NCBI GenBank assembly: GCA_013397865.1
Contig: VZTI01003778.1
Coordinates: forward strand, 966,008-1,030,007
Reading direction: 5' to 3'
DNA length: 64,000 bases
Origin: Struthidea cinerea
Taxonomy: Eukaryota; Chordata; Aves; Passeriformes; Corcoracidae
The notes beneath the pieces were generated by a model that was not told the origin of the DNA, did no database searches, and saw nothing but the letters and a program-made list of their open reading frames with translations. Positions 11,868-25,400 of this stretch are shown here, piece by piece; position 1 is the first letter of the stretch, and every line of letters begins with the position of its first letter. The position numbers and the translations under genes were made by a program.

Positions 11868-14800
11868 ATAAATTGAAACAATTTAATTTCATTTTTGCTA
11901 GTGTTTCAGATGAATATGGAGATTTCAATCTGCGTCTAACATGAAAAATTAATTTTATAGGTTTAGATGAAAAGGAAGATTCCATGACTACAGGGTACAA
12001 TTCTGAGTGCATTTTCGGAAGCTACCAGCTGTAATAAAATAAGTCATCCTGGTTTACTGCATCTGCTGTATTTGACTTCAGCAGCTCATGTGATAATGTG
12101 ATTGGTGGAATGCCTTCACTGACTGCTAAAAAGGATATGCCAAAGTGAATTTGGGTATGCCGCATTTTTGGCTGCTTTTCACACAAATGAAACAATCTGA
12201 TCTTTCTGTGATACCACCTGGGAGCCCTGAATTCACGTTTTTTTTTGAGATCCTCATCTAATGTTCTTTTGTTCTATCAGGTACATTTAGATCCTTCTAA
12301 AATACCTGGGGCTATTGTTTATTGTAGGACTGTACTGCAATCTCTCTCTTGGATTTATTTTTTAATGATGGGGGAATGCAAGGAGATAATCAGGAAGCAA
12401 GACTTTTTTTAGATTTTCATAATTTAAGACTATTTTCTCTGGTGAGAAGAGGAATGCAGTACATTATTAGGAAAACTAAAAAGCTTTCCTTAATTTAGCC
12501 TTATTTTGCTAAGAAAAGACTAACTTTCCCTTGCAGTAATATTTTAATTTTTTTTTAATGGCTGCCAATATCCTTATTAATGTACATTTTGTACAGTGCT
12601 GTGTGGATCCAGAGTACTGTAAAATGAATTTTAGACCAAGACTGGAAATAAGCCATAAAGTCCAAAGTGAAACAGTAAGGTGTTTTAATCTCAGGGTTTG
12701 TTTTTAGCCTGTTACACAGAGAGGAGCCAAAAGCTACATGAGATTGTGGGCTCACCCTTTTCGTAGAATAAATTCTATAAGTGTTCTCATTTCGCTGGAG
12801 TTCTGCCTTTTAAATACAAACAAATTCATGAAAGTTGATGCTCTTTAATTCTGAAGTCAATATATTGGTATGCATAACCTAGTGAGCATAAAAACCGTTA
12901 TTATATTCCAACTAAACCTATCTCAGTCTTACAAAACCTTTCCCACAGATACTGATTTCTACTAGCTTATTTTCAACCTAAATTTGAACCGTCCTTGATG
13001 AATGTTTGCCAAACCAACCAGGGCTCTGTCCATTTCTTATTTTTGCACAATGTTTTTGAATTATGGGACCTGATCTCTCAAGGAAAATGGAAAGACTCCC
13101 AGCACCTCTAACAGTTCAGGATGAGGTCATACACACTACTATGTAAGAGACTTTTTTCATCTCCTTTCATCCATTTTAATCTGATGCAAGTCATGAGTCC
13201 TCAAGACCCATTTCCTTTTTCTTTTCTATTATTTTTGGAGGAACTTCATCCCATATACTCCTCTCTGTTGAACTATAACATGAAGATAGATATTGTAGGG
13301 GAGGGGGAATCTCACAAAAAAAAAAAAAAAGCTGTCCTTTGCTTTTTCTCATGAAGAAATTTCAGTCTGAATAGGTCATGGTATGAACAACAAATATGTG
13401 ATGCTGCAGTTCTTTTTGCTGTGTGATAGTGTAGCTATTTCCTGGGTTTGTAGGTATTGATATATTACATAAAAATGCTTGGGGTTCTTTCCATAAAATA
13501 ATAACATTAAACCCTTGGATCTCAATATATTACCTTGAAAACTCAAAGAGTCAATAGTTATTTTAGGAGGCTATCCAAAGGTTAACCAGATAAATTTAAA
13601 ATTATGGTCATAAATAATCTAAACAATGACCAGCCGTAGAAACAGATGGTGCTTCTGGAAGGGCCCAAACCATTTCCACCCTTAATTCAATGTAAACCTC
13701 CTGTTTGGAGGTCTGGAGCCGAGGTCCTTTGTACCTGCCTTTAAATCCATAATTTCTTCAAAGGTGAGATTTGTTACACAATGTGTGAAGCTTCTTTAAT
13801 CAAAAACAATGCAAAGCCCCTGTTTGCATGACTGGCAGATGAACTGAGATAGTGCTCCTGAAATCAGAGACTGATCATGGAGTTACACAAATTGCAGCTG
13901 AAAATAACAAACCCATTCAGCCTTAGTTTCCATTGCCATTTGCTTATCATTTGTAGCATGGATCAGTTCCTGTTATCGCAGTGAATTGTCAATTTAATTT
14001 GTTATTATGGATTACTCCATGTCTGAAAACAGTTTTGGTACCCACCTCTGATTTTCTATAGTTTATAGTTCTATTGTTAGTTTTGGTTTTTTTTCAAGTA
14101 CAGCTTCATTTACTTTGGTTACCGGATTTGTCAGAATGAGACGCTTTGTGCTTGAAAGATACAAAATTACTGAGGTGAATGCTCTGAAACTGTCACCTGA
14201 GTGAAATAACTCAAATAACACAGCCCTGCAGGGGCTGGGATTTTAGACAGCATGAAGGTTACCTGAATGATGATGAACCCACTTAAGGTGCATGCAGATC
14301 AGGCAGTGGTGGCGAGTTCCAGCAGACCTATTCCCAGCTTTAGGGCTTTTTTTTTACTGCCAGTTCCTGCCAGGAAAAAAAAAAGTGAGCGTAGTTTTAA
14401 TGCTAGGATGTGTTCACTAGGCAAGTTCTTGCCAAAAACCCTCTTTATGGAACAAAAAAATCATTACATCATAATAATTTTAAAGAATTATGTGAAATAA
14501 GTGCAGGATATGCTCACTCCATGTAATTTATTAGTTCCTGTTCTTCATCAATCTTTCAGTCTCTTCTGCAACAGCTTATTTTTTACTTCCATGGTACTGA
14601 GGTCTGCCATTCCAAAAGGAGGTAAAGGTATCCAAAGTGGGAAAAAATGTCTGAGAATTTATGAACTAGATACATGGAGACATAAAACACCATTAAAATC
14701 CGAAGAAGTGGTGCAATAATTACAACTCTGGGGTAGCGTAAGTTAAAAGCATTTCTTCCTCTTTACAAAATACTCTAGAAAGAAAATTCAAGAGTCAGTT

Positions 14801-16435
14801 GCATAAACCTATTTTTGCTCTAAAGTGGTTGATCATGGTTCTCTTTTGTCTCAGTCAAGAGCCAGCAAACAGCTGTTTTTATTTGATTGGCTTGTACCCT
14901 TTCAGGATATTTATAACTATTGATAAAACATGCAAGCCAGTGGGTGGAGATATTTAATACAGAATAATTCTTAATGAGTCACTGGAAAGGAGGAAAAAAT
15001 CTTTTTTGTAACTGCTTATGGAGTCAAGGCAGCATAGCAACATTTGCAGTTCCAGAGACTAGATGATGTAGGTGTGGAGTCTAGGGTCTGTCTCTTGAAA
15101 AAGTTGAAAGTAAATACCTTTCAGGATAAAGAAGTTAATATGTTTTACAGAACATGGGAAGGGGAGATGAACAGAGAAAGAGAGAAAGAAAGCATATGTG
15201 GAGGAAATAAATCTGTCTAGACCCCTGGAGAGTTCTAGAGAAGTTAAGTTTTTAAAAGCTTGCATGAGAATAGCTTCCAAATATTCATGTAAAAGTCTTC
15301 TGTCACTAGGGCATATGAACTTTAAAACAATACTAAATAAATATACCTTCACAATATTTTGAAAGAGAAGGAACTGAACTACAGGGCCAGTGAAAGCTTG
15401 ATTTCTATTTCACATCAAGTAGGCTTGTACAATTACAGAGCCATGGATGTGAGAGAAAGTGCTTCATGTTCACAGCAAGAGCAGTGGGAGATGTGAGTAG
15501 ATCCCAGCTCATGCCTGGTCCTGCTTCTGTTGGGGGGCAGCTGAGAGTGTCAGAAATGGGACCCAGCATTGTGTACATGGAAAGCACTGTGTCCCTCAAA
15601 GCCGGAGCTGCCGAGTGACATTTCTGTACCCCACACACGCTTATCAGTTTGTATTGGCCAATATTATCCATCGCTGTTGTAGTCCTTGTCACTTGAGTCA
15701 TTTAAGTCACTGTTCATGATTATCTTCTTATGAGTGCGCAATGCAGTATTACATTCCAGCATACAGCATGAAATACTTGCTGTCCCTCTGAAGCAACTTC
15801 TCTAGATGAAAACTGGACTGAACTGATGGCTGTGTGGACAGCAAGCTCCTCTGAGAATTGAATGAGGTGGATTTTCTCTACAAGAATTATTAACTCCCAA
15901 ACACTTCAGGGCAAAATGCGATTACTGTGTCTTACTGCACATCTCAGAGCTTAACAGAGCATTTGGTGTTCACAGGATGAGTAATTTCTGTTACAGGAGT
16001 GATTTTCCTGAGGGCTCTCTAAATTGATGTGAGCTTTCCTAAGCAGTCTGTATGCTATTGCTCAGTTTGCCGTAGAGCCTTGCACAATAGTGCTTTATCT
16101 CGAGTTGTGCTCCCGTGCACCACTGAAATATAAATATTTCCTCACAATGTACTGGCAAGTCAGAATGATTCAGAGCATTGGTGGCATCCTGAGGCAGGGC
16201 CAGGCACTCCAGCATCTTCTCTGTCTGTAACCTGGGAGCTGGTCCTGAGAGAGCGCATGGTCTGCTTTGCCTGATTTGCTTTCAAGGAGTCCGTGAGGTC
16301 TCTTATGTTTTGGGGTTCTCTCATTCCTGATGGGTGAACTTAGCACAGTTGATCCAGAGAAGTGAATTTCAGTTACTGATGATTTTTCAAGGTTATTTAT
16401 ACATAGACATGTTTATACATAGACCTAAACACGTA
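11868..16435. other. Non-coding stretch between two CR1 copies
   Basis: No gene recognised. It contains an A15 run at 13316-13330 and short A runs near 14375-14384. The stretch at about 13905-14025 has the balanced, non-repetitive look of conserved non-coding sequence. A purine-rich tract lies at 15171-15192. Minus frames of 97-98 codons at 15059-15352 and 15405-15701 have no recognisable domain. Confidence 0.65.
13316..13330. repeat. A15 homopolymer
   Basis: Fifteen consecutive A; simple sequence with no identifiable insertion upstream. Confidence 0.9.
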
Positions 16436-17061
16436 TCACAGGATCACAGAATAGTTAAGTTTGGAAAGGACTACAGTTGTAGTCACCTTGTCCAACCTCC
16501 CTGATCAAGCAGGGTCATCCTAGAGCACATGGCAAAGGATTGTGCCCAGAGGGCTCTTGAGTTATCTCCAGTGAGGGAGACTCCACAGTCTCTCTGGGCA
16601 ATTTGTGCCAGGGCTTGGTCACCTGCACAGTAAAGAAGTTCTTCCTCATGTTCAGGTGGAACTTCCTGTGCATCAGTTTCTGCCCATTGCCTCTTCTCCT
16701 ATTGCTCGGCACCACCAAGAAGAGCCTGGATCCATCTCCTTGGCACCCCCACTTTAGATATTTATACACGTTGATGAAATCTCCTCTCAGTTGTCTCTTT
16801 TGTCTGAACAAGCCCATCACCTTCAGCTTTAATGGATAAAAGAGATGCTCCAGTACCCTCATCATCTTTGTTCCCCTCCTCTGGACCTGCCCCAGGAGCT
16901 CCACGTCTCTCTTGTGCTGAGGAGCCCAGAACTGGACACAGCACTCCAGATGTGCCTCACCAGGGCTGAGTGGAGGGACAGGATCATGTCCCTCAACCTG
17001 CTGGCAATGCTCTTCCTAATGCACCCCAGGATACCACTGGCCTTCTTGGCTGGCTCGTGTA
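16436..17061 (-). mobile_element. CR1 LINE fragment with broken reverse-transcriptase ORF end
   Basis: This is the longest transposon fossil in the window. Its 3' end is at the left (TCACAGGATCACAGAATAG), so it reads on the minus strand. Read that way, the end of CR1 ORF2 appears in pieces. One frame near 17050-16950 has KKASGILGCIRKSIASR, a second near 16930 has PVLGSSAQERR, and a third from about 16900 leftwards has LRGDFINVYKYL, NGQKLMHRKFHLNMRKNFF and LPRETVESPSLEI. At least two frameshifts separate these parts, so the copy is dead. The endonuclease and catalytic palm are missing through 5' truncation. The sequence resembles the CR1 type abundant in Neoaves; that assignment is from memory. 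Confidence 0.95.
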
Positions 17062-18607
17062 CATATGTAGAAATATAGATTGATATCTGTTTCTCCAGCG
17101 GCCAAAGGAAAACGAGAAGGAGTAGGAAGAAGAAATAATGAAAGAAACAGAAATATTTCAAAAAATGATGAAAGATCAGATTCTGGTTTACCAAAAGTCA
17201 ATGCTGTCTTGACAGTGAGGACTTGGCAGCAGCAGGAAACATCAGGCTTTTGTTTCACTGAATCAGTTCCAAGATTATAAACAGCACATTTTCCTAGATG
17301 TTCTTCCAATATGAGATAAGCCCAACAAACAAGCCAGCAAGAACAGTGTTTAGCTTTCCTATGCAGGAAGAGAACTGGGTGTATACTTCAAAACTTATAT
17401 TTTCATTATACACTATCTTAAGAGAGTTTTCAGTGTCAGGATATCACTCCTGCATCTCCTCTGCTGGGAGTATTACTGAAAATATTGAATTGTTATTGCT
17501 ACTTCCACACAAGAGGTGGAAATAACTGTTCTTTTCATTAAAATGGAAAAAATTGAACCAAGACCAAGCAGGGAGGGTTTTTGTTCTGCCAAGAAGGAGA
17601 GCTTAAAATGTGTTAAGCAGACTTTTTCACAAAAAATTATTCCAGCTTTAAGTAGTTTCAGTGATGTTTTCACAAACCCTTTTGCCAGCACTCTCATAAA
17701 CAATCTAATGTGTCAATCCTAATTTCTGACTAGCAATGACCATAGGACTATCTCAAAGGTATTTGAGTTCTCCTCCTCCTTATAAATATTTCCATCAATT
17801 AAACAAGGAGGGCACAATATGGTACAGGTATTAAATTAGCATGAGCATTTACAGATGCAACCAGTACAGCCATCTCACAATTACCTTTAGGCAAAAAAAA
17901 AAGAAAAGAAAGATCCAGTTGAAAATTAGACCAGAAAAGAATTCTCTTCTAGTGCACCTTCATTAATTCTATGGAATAACATTGAAACTAACAAGTTCAG
18001 CCAAATCATCATACAATTAGAACAGAAATCACACTTCCCACACTTCTGCTGATGTCAGAGTTACAGCTGAAACAATTACTGCCTGAGATGATTTTTAAGT
18101 TCCATGAAAGCTGTGCTTACTGATTCAACACTACATTTTAAGTTTACAAATCCGGTGTCAGAAATCAATGGCATAATGTTCTCATAGTAATCTAGGGAAA
18201 AGCCTTTTCTAAACCTAATGTACATTGTATTTATTCCTAAAAATCTCATCAGCTAATCCTGTAGAAATAAACTCTTGTGCTATAGATGTCACGTATTTTC
18301 CTGTCTGTGTTTTCAATTCAAATGAATGCTTCCTTTTTTGAATTCTCCCACAGAGTATCTTTTACCTCTCTGCAGCCAAAGAAAAAGAGTTACTTTTCCA
18401 GGAAGATGGAAGACTCCTATGCAGAGTTTATAATGAAAAGTATGGATGCATGCATTGCACACCTTCAGCTGTGTACATGTTGCACACAGGTCATGTAATT
18501 TGTCAACAGCCTTACACTGGGTAGCCAGTCTGCTGCAGAGGGTCCAGTTGTGTGTGATGTTCGTAAGCAACCATGCCAAAATTTAATCTGACATGGATTC
18601 TGTTTGT

Positions 18608-18648
18608 AGAGTTCAACAGAGTTTGGACAGAGTTCAACAGAGTTTGGA
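18608..18648. repeat. 21-bp tandem duplication
   Basis: The unit AGAGTTCAACAGAGTTTGGA plus C occurs twice in a row with no mismatch across 41 bases (the second copy lacks the final C). Identity this high suggests a recent slippage-type duplication. Confidence 0.85.
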
Positions 18649-19025
18649 TTTGTTTCTACAAGATTTGACACACAATCTCAATTAAAAAAATAGACAAATC
18701 TTCTTTACTGCCCTGTTCCTAAGAAAAGAGTGGGTAAGCATTAGCTCTAGTATCATTTAAACCCAAATCGCCAACGATATCTCTTTTATATGTCCATGAA
18801 CTGTCTATTGCAAACACTTGTCACTTACTTTTTGTGCTGCAGATTTCTGCAATCTACTACCACAAGGGACCTTTTTTTTCCCTAATGCAACTACATCTCA
18901 GCCACCTGTTATTTCATGGAACAGTCTGGGACAATTAAAATTGCACAACTAAGACAAAGAACAGGTTTACAGTTGGATTAATTTCCACAAAAATAATCTG
19001 AAGTTATTTTGAAAAATTCATATGT

Positions 19026-19067
19026 TCACACACACATGTGGAGAGTCCACACACACATGGAGAGTCA
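19026..19067. repeat. Imperfect CA-rich tandem duplication
   Basis: Two copies of a CACACACATG(TG)GAGAGTC unit, differing by a two-base TG insertion. Short and of no evident function. Confidence 0.7.
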
Positions 19068-22000
19068 TGAAAACCTTTTGATTTTTGGACTCTGTAAGGG
19101 AACTCCCACCAATCCTTAGGGATGATGCCATTTGCACACCTCACCAAGCATTAACCGACCTCCAGCTGGCCTCTGGTAGTGCAAGTAGTTACCCTGGATG
19201 TGAAGCTACTGTGGCCCTCAGAAAGGCAGATCTACCACAAGATACTAGCTGATTTTTCCATCAAGGCTGGTATTTTTCACTAGCAAGTCATAAATAATCA
19301 ATATCCCACAGAAAAGTAGAAAATCCCAGCAGACTAATATGGGATAGAAATAGGAGAACATACCAAGCTGCTGATGAAATTCAACTACCTTTCTAAGCAT
19401 GAAAAGCTCATGCTTACAGGAAAACATGATTACAGGCAATCTTGAAAATGTAGTTATACAGCTTAGCCAATGGATTCTCCCCTGGAGAGCAGTCTCACTG
19501 AGATTTTCTCAGAATTGTGACGGATGACCTATCATTCCCTTTGTCACCTGTCCAATGCAAGTTCAGATTCAGTGCTAAAACTTTATTCTGTGATTAATGG
19601 TCATTTAAATTCAGAATCTTGGTTTGAGCACATCTCGAAATGGACAAGTAAGTCGCACAACCATTGTTGTCACACAGCTCCGATGAAGAGTCATCAGTGC
19701 AGTAACTGTTGAGTAGTGGTGTTTCATAGACCTGCTTTGTTGTCCACCATCAGCTGTGAGACCCTGTCTCTGAAAACGCCTTTGCATCACTGATACAAAA
19801 CCCTACAGGAACCAACAGGAATTGAAGATTTAATGCAACAAATTTTATTCTTCGTTGTTTGACAGTAAAAGGGCACTTAGGTCTAATAATTTTCCTAATG
19901 GCTTATCTTACCAGTTGTGGCATGTTTCAAAACTAAACTGCTCTGAGTGTTTGCCAAAATTAACAAACTATGACATCACTCACTTTTGAAAGAGAGAAGT
20001 GAAACTTTGCTTGCAGTAAAAATCCAGACAATTACAATGTGCATTCCAGATAGGATCACAACATTAGCATTGCTTCTTTGTGCTAACTCAGAAGCCTGTC
20101 TTTTAAAATAAGTTATGTATCCATCAGTTCTGAACCTTATTCCATTTTTAAATTCCTCTCTATCAAGCGGCTTAGAGGCCTGAATGCTAGCACTTCAGAT
20201 TTGGCCAAAAATAATGAAAATACAACAGATAAAATAAAGCTTAGTGATATATTTGAGTAAAAAAGGGCCTCATATAAAATAAGGTTAGCTTGGCTTATAT
20301 TATACTCAGAGCATAAGTGAACATGCTAAACTTTTTTAGTTGCTCTTTATGCATGCTGTTCTTTATATTGTATGAAAGGCATTTATGATATATATTGTCA
20401 TTTCAAGTATTCTTGCCAAGCAGTTTCTGAGTCTTTTCATAAATTTAAAGGAACTATATAACAGTTCAGCACATTTAATAAACATACTTTATATGGAAAT
20501 AACTTTCTGGAGAGTAGTAAGATACATTTGATCTTAGAAAGTTCTGCTTTAGCTTTGCAAAAGCAAGTTAATCATAATCTGATTTAATACCTTATGCTAA
20601 TGATAACTTAAATACAAATGCAAGCATAAATTAGATGCACTGATAGTCCCTTACCGCACTTTAAAGGCTGCAGATAAATCTGGAATGCACTCAAAGACAA
20701 TGTTTTAGTGAGAACAGAGAAATACTAAAAAAAAAATCTGAATTTGTAACAGTGCTGTCATGGGACACATAATATGAAATGATTTGGACAAAGAAATGAA
20801 ATATGGCAGTGGTGTAGGGGAAAAAGAACTCATTTCAATTCTCATCTTGCAACAGATCTTTTGTGCTGACTTCAGTGAAAAGAAATATGTCTGTCACAGA
20901 ATTCCCAGGAAATTAGATTCACCCAGTTTGCAGTGGATGAGATAGCTCAGCTATAAAGCAAGAAGGCCTGGCAGAGTGAGCAGCTGTGGCAAGGTCTCAC
21001 ATCATGCTGGCTGTCTTCTCCTCAAAGACCCGTGCAGCAATACCTGTGCAGGGAATGATTTTCCAGCACTGCGTCTTCCACTGCAAAACTGAAGCTCTCA
21101 TCCTGTGGCTGCTGTGACCCAGGAGCCACCTCCTCGTAGGATGCTTTCTGAAGGGGATCATTCACAAAATGGGACAGAAGCTATGAAACAGCAGCAGAAG
21201 GAGCAAAGCTGCATATTCCAGATTGAGTGTTGCTAGGAAAGGATCAGAGAAGATTGAAACAACAAAGACTTGTAGTTGTCCTCATCTTTATCAATAAATG
21301 CAATCTTTACTTATTATTTACATGATGGGCCCAAGCATACTGGGCATTTTAGCCTGGATGTGCCACATTCTTATGTCTTCCTTTAAGCTGCTGTAATTTA
21401 TTTTTAAGCGTCATGCTCAAGTATAACTGTATGTTTTGCCTCCTGCTTTGTTGCATTCCCAAAGGTTGATTAAGCAGGTTATAATCCTTAGAAGATGTCT
21501 ACTCAAGGCTTAGTAATGCCACAATGTCTTGCTTTCTTATGTACTCAGGCAAGCTGGAGGATTTCTAATATTTATTTTCTAACCCTGAGCAAAAAGTATT
21601 AAGTGCTTTTTCTGGATGAGTCTTCATCCCATCACTTTTCTCCCAGACCTTTTGTGAAAATCTCATTACAAGAGGGTACTGGGCATTCATCCAGGCTTAG
21701 CTATACTTCTTTGTGAACTTGATAAAAGGGAAGTGAGGGCTTTACAGTATGCACCACTGCAAAACATCCTGTTGTGTGGGTTTGATATAAATTAATTAAT
21801 CAACTCTCCTGGTTAGAAATTATGCAAAGTTTATAGGTTACTCAGAATATACAACTTCCCTAGGGATTTGTATCCTACCGCAAATAGAAAATTACGTCGT
21901 TCAATTCTTTACACAGACCTCCCACCAGATGTCCCCCTTTCCCCACCAAAATGATAACAAAAGACTCTTTTAACTGTCAATTTAAACCCGTCTGTAGTGA

Positions 22001-22412
22001 TTCAGTTCCTCATTATGCTCTATATCCTGTAAAAATAATTATCATACCTGCACTTCTACACAAATAGCGGCTGCTTTTATGCATGATGCCATAATAGCAT
22101 CAGCCTGTAGGAAGAGCATGTAACCTCAAAGTGCACTTTATGCCCAGAGAGCCTGAGCCAGGCAGGGCAGATCTCACCGTGCATGAGAAATGATGGGATA
22201 GATGCTTCAGGTGCCTGTTTTCCAGAACTGGCAATTACACGCAAACTCACTAGGATTGATTTTAGTCACCTATTCTTAGGGAATTGAAAGGAATATAAAG
22301 GCTGTATTTGAGTCATTTGACCTACTCGTTTGGAAGCTTTGACACAACAAAGACAGAATATTCCAGAGGCTTCAAAAAGAAATAACGTGCAACTGAAATG
22401 GCTATTGTCATA

Positions 22413-22439
22413 AAGAGGGAATTTTAGAAATTCCCTTTT
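22413..22439. repeat. Short inverted repeat (hairpin)
   Basis: AGGGAATTT and AAATTCCCT pair perfectly around a TAG centre, with two more pairs beyond a G-T position. As RNA this would be a 12-step stem with a 3-base loop. That is too short for a microRNA precursor. Confidence 0.75.
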
Positions 22440-25400
22440 ATTAACATGCTTGCTGACACAATGGCCAGTAGTCATGATGGTGCACAAAAGAGCCTGAACA
22501 ATTTTGGTTGCACTTCTCAGCCAGATTTAATTTCGACCATGGCTACAACAATCAAAATCACTCTTTCAGATATAGCCATCTCTATTTCTCTGCATACACC
22601 TGTTTTCATTCATTCTGACAGTTTAGTACTTAATGTGGAAAGGGCAGCAGGGCCTGACCATAAGATCATGCTTACATTCCACATAGTCTGAGACAAACCG
22701 GAGAAATGAGTCCATGACACTTATTTAATAATGAACACAGAATAATGGGATATTTCTGGTGCTTGAGTTCTAGACATTGACAATGAAATGTGCACTCTCA
22801 TAAGCAGAAGTGTAGTTATTTGATATCTTGCCAACTAAACTGTGAGGCAAGATGCAGAGAGTTTATCCTCTGGCACTGTTAGTCACAATGTGAGCCAAAC
22901 CCCGTACCTCAGTTTCAAATGGGGTAAATTGCTTTAAGGGAGTTGAAGCCCACGATGAGCCTAGCCAGTTTTTAGACATGGTTGGGGAATAGTATGAGCA
23001 AGCTACAGGTTGTAGATCAATCCATTTTTCCTGTTTTCCTATAAGCTGAAACCGCTGTTGTCCAGGTGGGATCAGAACTGTAAATACCACCCCCCAATCC
23101 CTCCTCACCCCTTAAAAAACCCCCAAACACCAAAGCTACCCAATGAACGTACAAAAAACCACCCTCAAAAAACCCTACTGCAAAAAATAAGGATCATGAA
23201 GATAATTAAGTATCTTGACTTTCTCTGTATCTCAGCCACTTACGCATATAGCAGAATTAAGAATATTTTTTTATTTCCAGCTTTTGTGACTCTTCTTGTA
23301 CATCCTTAACTCTGAGGAGGTCTGAACCTGATAAACACATTGGACGGTTCAAGTGCTAGTAATAACAAACAGTGGGGACAGCTTGACTGACATAATCTAT
23401 TTACAGACTAAAGGTGTAAGGAGCAATATTGCAGGGTGCTTATCTGCCAAATCAATGGCCAAGGTACTGGGCAGAGATAGTATTTTACAGGCTTAACCTC
23501 ATAGTTCCCTTCTCACTTTCTTCATGTCGTGTAAAATCTGACTAAACTCAAAAGGCTACATGAGGAATAAAAAGGGGAAACCTGGTTCATGAAAGGATTT
23601 ACTTTAGCTATTAAAAATAAATAAATTCCCAAACCTCCACTGCAATTGAAACAGACATTTCAAATATTCTAAGATAGACAAATACTCTGTTGTAGCTCCA
23701 ATGATTATGATACAAGCCTATGATTGGTACAAAACAAGCCATAATTACTGTAAATATCCTACTGAATTTTGCAATAAGGAAAGAAGGTATTTTCATGCTT
23801 TCCAGGTTTGGGATAAATATAATTGATTTATGATTAACATAACAGGTCTAGGCTTATCCTCCAAATAAATTATGTTTCACGGAGAAATGAGGATAAAGGC
23901 GTTTTTCTCATTTCTATTGAAACATGGTATTTTCAAGGCAGAACAACTAAGAGCAATGCTGATGAGGACTCCTGCTAGGTGAACACTTGTCGTCATTCGT
24001 GCTGGATTGAAGTTTGTCTATTGTATGGCAGGAGAAAGATGAATGGGAGGTCAAAAATCTAAAGAATAACATGAATAAGGTTTTTAAAGGCCACAATTTG
24101 GAAAGTAACACCACTGGGAGAAAACTCCTGTCAGCTTACTACAGATTAATTAAGCAACACTGATCCCTGGGCATTTCTTGGAAACTAATGGGAGTCAGAG
24201 GTTAATAGTCCAAGTTTGTGCCCTAGGCTTCCATTTCTTGCCAGCTTCTCATGCCATTGAGGTGTTTCAGACCAAGGCTCTCGTAGTTCAGGTTAAAAAA
24301 AAAAAGGGTGCAAATATATTTTAAATTTTTGAAAGCTGTATCAATAATGGCACAATAGTTATCCTGAAAGGGATGTAGATCTGATCCCGAGAAACATCAA
24401 GACCCACCAATTCCTATCAATCCCTCAGGAACTCTGTTCCTCAGCAGCTGATAAAGGCTATGGCAGGCCTCACTGAACCCCAACCTCAATTTCATGACTT
24501 TGGCAGACCAATTCAGATAAGAACACAGAAGATAACTACACCTTCAGGCATTTCAGGCATACTCAGCCTTCATGAGCACTGCAATCAAATCCGTGCAGTG
24601 GGTCAAATTTGACACTGCACTCCTGCCCAGAAACTCTTGTGTAACACGCAACCTCTGCCAAAAAAGGTGTCTTGCAAGAGCAAGAAAATCATATTGCTTC
24701 AGAGAAGGTAAAGAAGAAGTTTCAGCAACCTGGTGACTGCTGGAAAAGGCCTGTCCCCTCATTAAACCTGGTGGCTTGTAATTGAAACATCTCTCTGGAG
24801 TACTGAATACTTTTGCAGCATCCTGCCTTGTTCAGCAGCAAGAATAACTCCTTGCAGTAAGATGGACAAAAAAATGGGTGAATCCACTGTTAGATAAGGA
24901 TAAGTGTGATTCTGACCATCCCATGTGACAGGATGAAACAAGTAAATAATTGTCGTTTCTACATCCATCTGAGCCCTTACTTTCTCCAAAGGCTGGACAT
25001 GCGTGTGCCTGGCTCAAGTGCCAGTCAGCTACAGAGCTCCCTGGCATCAAGGATTTGTGTTCCGGGGTGTCCAAATTCCAGACACTAGCTAAACCCTGAC
25101 TAAACGGCCAGTCTGACTCTCACTGGCATTGATGACAGCATTGGCTACGGCTCATTTCTTTAAGACTTCCTCTGAATCTTCCCTGCTCCCCTCCCTCCCC
25201 GGCTTGTGTACAGTAACCAGCAATTTCACAAGGTTATTTTAAACACTAGTCCTTATATCTAAAACCTCTCTCTTGTTAGCTTTGCTAAAACACATGGCAC
25301 TCAAGTGCTTTCTAAATGCTATCAATGGATGCTGCACTTACAGGGCAAATGTTAAAAGGAACAAACTGAACACATATATCACATACCTTTTAGGGCTGAG

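Larger units (their letters stand above)
17062..22412. other. Long non-coding stretch, no gene seen
   Basis: No exon, RNA gene or transposon recognised. Local details are an A-rich tract at 17895-17912, a 21-bp tandem duplication at 18608-18648, and a CA-rich imperfect duplication at 19026-19067. A very AT-rich part at about 20210-20640 is free of low-complexity runs and could be conserved non-coding sequence. The part at 20930-21190 is GC-richer but shows no coherent frame. Confidence 0.65.

Noticed and set aside
16515..16904. 129-codon minus frame as a host gene
   Set aside because: It is the C-terminal part of the CR1 reverse-transcriptase ORF inside the CR1 fossil, not an independent gene.
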